From: Faecalicatena faecalis
GTDB taxonomy: Bacteria > Bacillota > Clostridia > Lachnospirales > Lachnospiraceae
Assembly: GCF_012524165.2 (NCBI RefSeq)
Contig: NZ_JABACJ020000028.1
Location: 1-62,559 of the forward strand
DNA: 62,559 nucleotides
Reading direction: 5' to 3'
Shown: one piece after another, positions 56,967-62,559 of the stretch
Layout of the letters: the number at the start of each line of letters is the position of its first letter
How positions within the stretch are numbered: the first letter of the stretch is position 1
The notes under the pieces: generated by a model
What the model was told of the DNA's origin: nothing
Database searches by the model: none
Seen by the model: the letters and a program-made list of their open reading frames with translations, nothing else
Made by a program: the position numbers and the translations under genes

Positions 56967-58358
56967 ATGGCGGACATATTAAAAGTAACAGCGCCTATGG
57001 TCAGTAAAAATGTGATTCAGACCAATAAAGCGGCGCAGGACCCGTCGGTTCCCTTTGACCTTCAGGAAATCAGCCATATTGTGAGGAATAACCAGTCCAG
57101 TGAACTGTTAGGCCAGCATAATGTCTACCAGAATGAGACTGGCTCCGCGGTCCTGATGAATTTGTTAAAGGACCCTGACGTCACTGTGAATTATTTGAAA
57201 AATATTTACATGCTGGAGGAAATTATCAACCTGCTCCCAGTGAATAATAACACCGTGACTCAGGAGATACAGCAGCTTTTTCAGTCTCTTTTGATTCAGC
57301 CGGAACAGATCGTGGAGGAACTGATGCGGCAGGAATTTTCTTCCACTTTGTTTAAAGGTGAGCTGTTTGATTTTCTGCGTGGGATGCTGCATGAGACACC
57401 GGGCATCAGGCAGGAAGTGGCAGAGCTTTTAAAGGCCATGAATGGAATCTTATCCAGACAAGATGTCTTGGATTCTGCGGCCAATAATCTGGATTTTTTG
57501 TCCGATCAATTGACCGGGAGCAGTACCCTGTCAGCAAAGCTTGCGGAATTAGCAGCCAGGGCGAGATACCCCATGAGTGATGAAGAATTCCAGCCTCTCA
57601 AGCAGAATATCCTGCAGGTGTTAAAAGAAGTAGAGGGAAGTATTCTCTACAGCCCTCAGATGGAGAAGGTCGTTCCCATCATCATTTACAATCTGTCCCG
57701 TTATCAGGACAATCCCCAATGCCTGAATGAGGCGCTGCTGAATGTCTTAGTACACGTGAATGGACGGGAGAATAAGGAAGAACTCAAAGCATTGGTCTTA
57801 GAATATCTGGAAAGATATCAGAATGGCGAAGCACAGGAAAACCGTTCTCGTATCATGAGTGTTCTTGCACAGATCATCGGGAAACAGGATCAGGAGACAG
57901 ATATCACCAGTCTCAATGGGGATAAGATCGAGAAGATTATCATTAGTCTTCTATCCTCTCCTTGCAACTATACACCGCTATTGCATTTTGTGATTCCTCT
58001 GTCCTACCACGATATGACAGCCTTTTCGGAATTGTGGGTAGATCCGAATGACTATCAGGAGACGAAGGAGGGGACAACACGAGGGATACACGTGCTGATT
58101 ACCTTTGATATCGAAGGGATTGGACAGTTCGAGGCGGAATTTTGGATGGCGGGAGATTATCTGAAGTTCTATCTGTTCTGTCCGAAAGAATATCATCGTG
58201 TATTTTCAGGCTTATATGGGACCTTTGAGAAAATCATTCAGGAACACGGTTACCATCTGTCAGAGATCAAGATTGACCAGATGGAGAAGACGCGCTCCCT
58301 GATGGATGTATTTAAAACATTACCGTACAAAAGGACTGGTGTGGATGTCAAAATATAA
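56967..58358 (+). CDS. FliK-like/YlqG-type flagellar protein
   Basis: A 463-aa protein with a predominantly helical N-terminal region and a C-terminal part (about 350-460, HVLITFDIEGIGQFEAEFWM) that resembles the Flg_hook domain. It is directly followed by an FlhB C-terminal-like gene; Bacillus ylqG-ylqH has the same pairing, which supports a role in export specificity. It is distinct from fliK at 44387. The call is moderate, because the C-terminal similarity is weak by eye. Confidence 0.6.
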   Translation: MADILKVTAPMVSKNVIQTNKAAQDPSVPFDLQEISHIVRNNQSSELLGQHNVYQNETGSAVLMNLLKDPDVTVNYLKNIYMLEEIINLLPVNNNTVTQEIQQLFQSLLIQPEQIVEELMRQEFSSTLFKGELFDFLRGMLHETPGIRQEVAELLKAMNGILSRQDVLDSAANNLDFLSDQLTGSSTLSAKLAELAARARYPMSDEEFQPLKQNILQVLKEVEGSILYSPQMEKVVPIIIYNLSRYQDNPQCLNEALLNVLVHVNGRENKEELKALVLEYLERYQNGEAQENRSRIMSVLAQIIGKQDQETDITSLNGDKIEKIIISLLSSPCNYTPLLHFVIPLSYHDMTAFSELWVDPNDYQETKEGTTRGIHVLITFDIEGIGQFEAEFWMAGDYLKFYLFCPKEYHRVFSGLYGTFEKIIQEHGYHLSEIKIDQMEKTRSLMDVFKTLPYKRTGVDVKI

Positions 58359-58719
58359 GAAAAATAAAGCTGCTGCGTTGAAATACAATGCAGAGGAGGA
58401 TGCCGCTCCGGTGGTGATTGCATCCGGGTATGGAACAGCAGCGGAAAAAATCATAGATATTGCAGAGAAAAAAGGAATCCCGGTCTTTAAAGACGACAGC
58501 GCAGCATCCATGTTATGTATGATGGAGGTGGGAAGCAATATTCCTACAGAGCTGTATGAGGTGGTGGCGGCAATCTACTGTAAGCTGATGGAGACTTCAG
58601 AGCAGATCAAAGGAAATGGAAGCACCACGGCAAGAAAAAGCAGTCGTACCGGGGGAACGAAAAGCGGTGTGAGGGCAAATCTCACAAGCGGGAAGAAAAG
58701 GAAAGACGCGGAGGAATAG
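58345..58719 (+). CDS. FlhB C-terminal-like protein (YlqH/FlhX type)
   Basis: A 124-aa protein matching the FlhB cytoplasmic export-switch domain: AAALKYN, APVVIASGYGTAAEKIIDIA, KKGIPVFKDD and SNIPTELYEVVAAIY. It begins just after where FlhB's NPTH self-cleavage site would be, so it equals the second half of cleaved FlhB. The basic tail is GTKSGVRANLTSGKKRK. ATG 58345 overlaps the previous gene. Full-length flhB is not in the window, so this stub may serve as, or assist, the switch. Confidence 0.85.
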   Translation: MSKYKKNKAAALKYNAEEDAAPVVIASGYGTAAEKIIDIAEKKGIPVFKDDSAASMLCMMEVGSNIPTELYEVVAAIYCKLMETSEQIKGNGSTTARKSSRTGGTKSGVRANLTSGKKRKDAEE

Positions 58720-58722
58720 AAA

Positions 58723-59331
58723 ATGCCAATCTTAGAAGATGCATACGTAGGGGCATCCTGTGTAATTAAGACGAAAAGTAATGATCTTCTGACAATGGGG
58801 ACACTGCAGAAAATCAAGGAATCTTATCTTGATATCAGTAATACGAGAAATGAATTGCCGGAGATTCCCTATAATATGCTGGTAAAAATAGAAATTTATA
58901 ATTCCCAGATTGGTTTTCGGGTACTGCTTGGCAGTGTCTATATATCCTCGTCCAAACTTGTGAGGATCATCAATCTGAGTGAAGCCGCTGCATCTGAAAA
59001 AAGAGAGTTCTTTCGGATCAATGTCCGGGAGTATGGCTATCTCTACGATGAGAATGCGGATGAATTCGAGGTGGAGCTTGTAGATATCAGCCTGGGAGGG
59101 CTTTTATTCAAGAGTAAGAGGGAGTATTCAATTGGAACCTATCTGACTATCCGAATCCCTATCCTGGGGAATACGAACGCATTCCACTGCATTGTTCGCA
59201 GGCACGTGGAATTTGATAAGGGATATATGGGATGTGGATGTGAATTCACAGAATTGACTATGCTGCAGGAGGATCAGCTTTATAAATTTATGCTCAAAAA
59301 GCAGAACGACCAGTTGAAACGAGTTCGCTAG
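58723..59331 (+). CDS. PilZ-domain c-di-GMP receptor (YcgR-like)
   Basis: A 202-aa protein with an N-terminal flagellar-brake-type beta domain and a C-terminal PilZ domain. The c-di-GMP motifs are R94-x3-R98 (REFFR) and D121-x-S123-x-x-G126 (DISLGGL). It starts 3 bp after the FlhB-like gene. By family analogy, c-di-GMP binding would slow the motor. Confidence 0.88.
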   Translation: MPILEDAYVGASCVIKTKSNDLLTMGTLQKIKESYLDISNTRNELPEIPYNMLVKIEIYNSQIGFRVLLGSVYISSSKLVRIINLSEAAASEKREFFRINVREYGYLYDENADEFEVELVDISLGGLLFKSKREYSIGTYLTIRIPILGNTNAFHCIVRRHVEFDKGYMGCGCEFTELTMLQEDQLYKFMLKKQNDQLKRVR

Positions 59332-59343
59332 AGGAGAACACAG

Positions 59344-60150
59344 ATGAAGAAGAATAGCAGAGGAACGAGTCCCCACAGGACAAGGCACCTGATGATCTAT
59401 ACCTTTCTACTGATTCTGGTGCTCCTCTATTTTGCTTCCAGACAGCAGAGACTTACCATGGAAGGACAGCAGAAGGTAGAGGATGCGAAGAAGCAGGTAT
59501 CGGTGCTGGAACTGAAAAAAACAAAAGAGAAGCCGTCCCCGGATTCAGGGGATGCTCTTGTCTTGGAACAGGAAGAAATGTGGAGTCTGATACTGACCAA
59601 TGAAAGCCATCCGGTACCGGAAAATATCAATATTCAGCTAAAGAAGATCGATGGGACCGAAGAATCCGTGGATGAACGGGTCTACGGACCTTTGATGAAA
59701 ATGCTGGCTGAGATGAGGCAGCAGGGGATGGACCCGATCGTATGCTCCGGCTATCGGACAAAAGAAAAGCAGACAGAGCTGTATCAGCAGCAAATTCAGG
59801 AGTTCATCGACCAGGGGCACCCGGAAAAGGAAGCGGAAGAGCTGGCGAAAAAAGAAGTCAGTGTGCCACAATCAGGAGAACACAGGCTGGGCCTTGCTGT
59901 GGATATCTATTCAGGCGGTCATTTGGCTCTGGATGTGGGATTTGCAGATACACCGGAGGGCATCTGGCTGCGTGAACATGCAAGTGATTACGGATTTATC
60001 CTGCGTTATGAACAAGGGAAAGAGAATCAGACAGGAATCAATTACGAGCCGTGGCATTTCCGATATGTGGGCGTAAAAGCGGCCCAGTATATGAAAGAAC
60101 ATGGACTGTGCCTGGAGGAATTTTATCTGGATCAGGGATTATATGGGTAA
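59344..60150 (+). CDS. VanY-type D-alanyl-D-alanine carboxypeptidase (M15)
   Basis: Trims the stem peptide of peptidoglycan outside the membrane. A single N-terminal helix (about 15-31) anchors it. The Zn and catalytic residues are H180 and D187 in SGEHRLGLAVDI, E235 in YEPW and H238. Lying between the PilZ gene and flagellin, it may locally remodel the wall for the flagellum, but this is inference. It may also be a simple peptidase hitchhiker. AGAGGAG precedes the start. Confidence 0.88.
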   Translation: MKKNSRGTSPHRTRHLMIYTFLLILVLLYFASRQQRLTMEGQQKVEDAKKQVSVLELKKTKEKPSPDSGDALVLEQEEMWSLILTNESHPVPENINIQLKKIDGTEESVDERVYGPLMKMLAEMRQQGMDPIVCSGYRTKEKQTELYQQQIQEFIDQGHPEKEAEELAKKEVSVPQSGEHRLGLAVDIYSGGHLALDVGFADTPEGIWLREHASDYGFILRYEQGKENQTGINYEPWHFRYVGVKAAQYMKEHGLCLEEFYLDQGLYG

Positions 60151-60192
60151 AAATAGATAAAAACAAGATGGGAAATTTGTGAATATTGACGG

Positions 60193-60219
60193 TAAAGAGT
60201 TTGGGATTTGGTCCGATAA
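60193..60219 (+). promoter_or_regulatory. SigD (sigma-28) promoter of flagellin
   Basis: TAAA (60193-60196), a 15-nt spacer and TCCGATAA (60212-60219) match the consensus TAAA-N15-GCCGATAA with one difference. The predicted transcript starts near 60226, leaving a leader of about 117 nt. fliA upstream encodes the matching sigma factor. Confidence 0.9.
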
Positions 60220-60299
60220 TAATAACAGAGCGGTAAGATTGGAACATTTTGCCGGCTCACTGTCGGACAGGGCCCGTCTGGCAGAACACATTAATAAAA

Positions 60300-60335
60300 G
60301 GGAAATGGAATTCCCGGAATCAAATTACATGGAGG
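60300..60335 (+). promoter_or_regulatory. CsrA-like binding sites in the flagellin leader
   Basis: A hairpin GGGAA (60300-60304) / TTCCC (60311-60315) presents ATGGA in its loop, and the ribosome site is ATGGAGG (60329-60335). The two GGA cores lie 24 nt apart. This is the layout of the Bacillus hag leader, where CsrA dimers bridge the two sites and block translation until FliW removes them. Confidence 0.6.
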
Positions 60336-60342
60336 TAATGAT

Positions 60343-61836
60343 ATGAGGATTCAACACAACATTATGGCGTTAAACTCACACCGTCAATTAGGAATCAACA
60401 ATTCCAACATCGCAAAATCTTTGGAGAAATTGTCATCCGGTTACAGAATCAACCGCGCAGGCGATGATGCAGCAGGACTTGCTATTTCTGAGAAGATGAG
60501 AGCACAGATCAAAGGTCTCAATGCAGCATCTGACAACTCACAGGATGCGATTTCATTAGTACAGACAGCAGAAGGTGGATTGCAGGAAGTTCATTCCATG
60601 CTGAACCGTATGATGGAACTTGCTACAAAATCATCCAATGGTACTTATACAGATGATGTAGACCGTCAGGCTCTGCAGGATGAAGTTAGTGCATTGAAAG
60701 ATGAGATTAACCGTATTGCTGATAGTACTAATTTTAATGGAATCAAACTGCTGGATGGTTCGATGGGAGTTGGAACAACAGGCGTTGTAGTAGCTGGTAC
60801 AGCGGCTAATCTGGATGCCGCTTCTAATCCAGTAAACTTTACATTTGAAGCACCGGAAGGTTATACAATTGAAATTAAGCAGGATACTGCTGTTGCTAAA
60901 GCAGGAACTGCAACTTGGGGAGCAGGTGCAAATAGTAAAACACTGACACTTACTTTGAAAACTGGCGAAGAGTATACACAAGCTGATTTAGACAAGCTGA
61001 TTAATGGTATGTCAGGAACACCAGCAGAAGCAGCAGGTAAAATAAAACTTACGATTGATAATGGGTTTAAAACAGGCGCAGCAAATAATAGTATCGTTGC
61101 AGCTGCGGATGGTAAAGCAAAAGCGGCTAAAAAAGCTACTGTTGATTCAGTTAATGGAAAATTAACAGTTACGGCCAACAAGGCTGGTATAAACACAAGT
61201 ACTCTTACAATCTTGGCTGCTGGTAACAAGGGGGTTACGGTAGATGCAACTAATGGTAATACATCGGTTGTGTTAGAAGCAGGAAAAGAGTATAGTGCCA
61301 GTGAACTGAATGATCTGCTGTCAAAGGCGGGGGCAGGTATGTCGGTTTCATTCGAAGGAAAAATGAGTGCGGCCGATTTAGCAGTTGAAACAAACGGTGG
61401 TTTGGCTCTTGATCATGGTGCAGGTATTGCTGCCGGCGGTGGTCTTACACTTCAGATTGGTGATACAAATGATACATGGAATGAGTTGGATTTAAGCATT
61501 GCAGATATCCATGTAACAGCGCTTGATTTAAATAGTGTTGACATCAGTACAAGAGAAGGCGCATCCGCTGCGATGGGCAAGATTAAAACTGCTATTAATA
61601 CAGTATCGACTCAGCGTGGTAAGTTAGGTGCCATCCAGAACCGTCTGGAACACACCATTAATAACCTGGGTGTTACAACTGAGAACATCACAGCAGCTGA
61701 GTCTCGTATCCGTGACGTAGACATGGCTAAGGAAATGATGGAATTCACAAAGAACAGCGTTCTGATGCAGTCTGCACAGGCAATGCTGGCACAGGCAAAC
61801 ATGCAGCCACAGTCTGTATTACAGTTATTACAGTAA
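60343..61836 (+). CDS. fliC: flagellin
   Basis: The filament subunit, 497 aa. The conserved N-terminal D0/D1 region (1-145, MRIQHNIMALNSHRQLGINN, LEKLSSGYRINRAGDDAAGL) and C-terminal D1/D0 region (about 415-497, TQRGKLGAIQNRLEHTINN, AMLAQANMQPQSVLQLLQ) flank a variable middle. The TLR5-contact helix reads LNRMMELATKSSNG, keeping the central arginine. The middle, about 165-405, is rich in Ala, Gly, Lys and Thr. Export and assembly would use the adjacent locus. Confidence 0.97.
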   Translation: MRIQHNIMALNSHRQLGINNSNIAKSLEKLSSGYRINRAGDDAAGLAISEKMRAQIKGLNAASDNSQDAISLVQTAEGGLQEVHSMLNRMMELATKSSNGTYTDDVDRQALQDEVSALKDEINRIADSTNFNGIKLLDGSMGVGTTGVVVAGTAANLDAASNPVNFTFEAPEGYTIEIKQDTAVAKAGTATWGAGANSKTLTLTLKTGEEYTQADLDKLINGMSGTPAEAAGKIKLTIDNGFKTGAANNSIVAAADGKAKAAKKATVDSVNGKLTVTANKAGINTSTLTILAAGNKGVTVDATNGNTSVVLEAGKEYSASELNDLLSKAGAGMSVSFEGKMSAADLAVETNGGLALDHGAGIAAGGGLTLQIGDTNDTWNELDLSIADIHVTALDLNSVDISTREGASAAMGKIKTAINTVSTQRGKLGAIQNRLEHTINNLGVTTENITAAESRIRDVDMAKEMMEFTKNSVLMQSAQAMLAQANMQPQSVLQLLQ

Positions 61837-61857
61837 GTTTAAATGTGTTGAAGGAGG

Positions 61858-61886
61858 AAAAGCACCGCGCCGCGGTGCTTTTCTTT
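61858..61886 (+). terminator. rho-independent terminator after fliC
   Basis: AAAAGCACCGCG (61858-61869) pairs with CGCGGTGCTTTT (61871-61882), a GC-rich stem ending in TTTTCTTTT. It ends the flagellin transcript. The AAGGAGGAAA just before it is not followed by a gene. Confidence 0.9.
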
Positions 61887-62274
61887 TGAAGTATAATAGA
61901 TGGATTACTGTATTTAAATGCTAAAATGCTGGGGTGAAAGTATTTTGTCAAAAATGTGTTTAGTGGGATGAATTACTACAGGTTAGGTAGGTTAAGTTTA
62001 TAGAACTTTTATTTGCTATATCACTCAATCTATGTAAGAATAGAATTAAATCACACAGAAAGCAGTTCCGTATGAGCTGTTTTATGTTTCTTCTGATTAT
62101 CATATCTGGCGTTAGGATTCTAGGCAGGCTAGCTTGCCATCAACAGGGTTATGTTCTATAATATTCTTAAAAGTATCCCCAAAGATTCCACCAAAGGAAG
62201 TACCAGAAAAGGTTATACACAGAGTTCATAGAGACTGTTTTCTGAAAAAATATGAAAATTCAGGAGGAAGTTTT
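61887..62274. other. intergenic stretch without a gene
   Basis: I see no coding frame with a ribosome site here. A weak hairpin lies near 62060-62085 (AGCAG/CTGTTT) and a near-palindrome GGCAGGCTAGCTTGCC at 62123-62138. The final AGGAGGAAG at 62262-62270 serves the frame starting at 62275. Confidence 0.6.
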
Positions 62275-62559
62275 ATGAACACAAGAGAAAAATTGGAACC
62301 AAACAGACTGTACAAGGACAGAGTATTCAGGATGTTGTTCTCAGAAAAGGAGCGTTTACTAGAACTGTATAATGCGTTGAACGGTACACAGTATACGGAT
62401 TCAGAAGAATTGGAAATCACTACCTGGGATGATGTCCTGTATATGCGGATGAAGAATGAGTGCGACAAGAAGCGGCTTCTTCCTAGGCACTTTAGTATAG
62501 AAATAAAATCTATTATCCCAGTGACAGGGATATTTCCGTCCAAAACTGCGTCGTGGGTA
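62275..62559 (+). pseudogene. Rpn-family nuclease-like frame, probably chimeric, cut by the window end
   Basis: The frame starts MNTREKLEPNRLYKDRVFRM, followed by LFSEKERLLELYNALNGTQ and ITTWDDVLYMRMKN. This is the N-terminus of a PD-(D/E)XK Rpn-type nuclease common in Lachnospiraceae. After MRMKN (about 62457) the usual DVSF...YEHQS active-site continuation is not seen. The frame reads ECDKKRLLPRHFSIEIKSII instead and stays open to the edge. This suggests a recombined or truncated copy. A genuine variant cannot be excluded. Confidence 0.5.

Overview
The window looks like the chromosome of a motile, anaerobic, spore-forming gut Firmicute of the Lachnospiraceae type. The reasons are: strong AAGGAGG ribosome sites, sugar ABC operons of the ribose and maltose types, oxygen-sensitive glycyl-radical chemistry, a spore photoproduct lyase, and a Firmicute flagellar operon containing FliY, FlbD, FapA and an FlhB-like stub. 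No species is claimed. No rRNA, tRNA, CRISPR array or intact insertion sequence was seen.

Layout. (1) 320-9011: a LacI-controlled glycan operon with a maltose-type ABC importer (no ATPase gene), a GH127/GH146 beta-L-arabinofuranosidase-like enzyme, a LacI repressor and a GH31 glycosidase. (2) 9016-10838: a large palindromic repeat, then a DUF2812 membrane protein and its PadR repressor behind a promoter buried in a perfect inverted repeat. (3) 10898-20779: a divergent AraC regulator and an RbsBAC-type importer followed by two diverged L-arabinose/L-fucose isomerase-family proteins, an L-rhamnose isomerase, and a UlaE-like protein that has lost three of four metal ligands. (4) 21006-26332: a sortase-anchored surface protein, a MATE exporter with a MarR regulator, and a SplB-like radical SAM protein. 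(5) 26386-36944: an operon with a glutamine-amidotransferase-like protein, DeoC, a ribose-type ABC importer, an unassigned glycyl radical enzyme with its activase, a ROK regulator and a ROK kinase. Together these suggest an anaerobic pathway in which an imported pentitol is dehydrated to 2-deoxyribose, phosphorylated, and split by DeoC. (6) 37027-38301: a dicarboxylate/amino-acid symporter on the minus strand. (7) 38700-61882: the flagellar locus, with fliE-F-G-H-I-J-K-flgD-(TIGR02530-like)-flgE-flbD-motA-fliY-flhA-fliA-flgF-flgG-fapA-(FliK-like)-(FlhB C-terminal-like)-PilZ-VanY, then flagellin behind a SigD promoter and a leader that resembles a CsrA-controlled one. (8) The last 285 bases hold the start of an Rpn-like nuclease reading frame that seems to change identity midway.

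The most promising points are the glycyl-radical/DeoC operon, the isomerase operon with its apparent pseudoenzyme, and the flagellar operon, which keeps canonical order but lacks motB, fliL, fliM, fliOPQR, flhB, flhF and flhG. All assignments come from reading the sequence and recalled family motifs; no database search was run.
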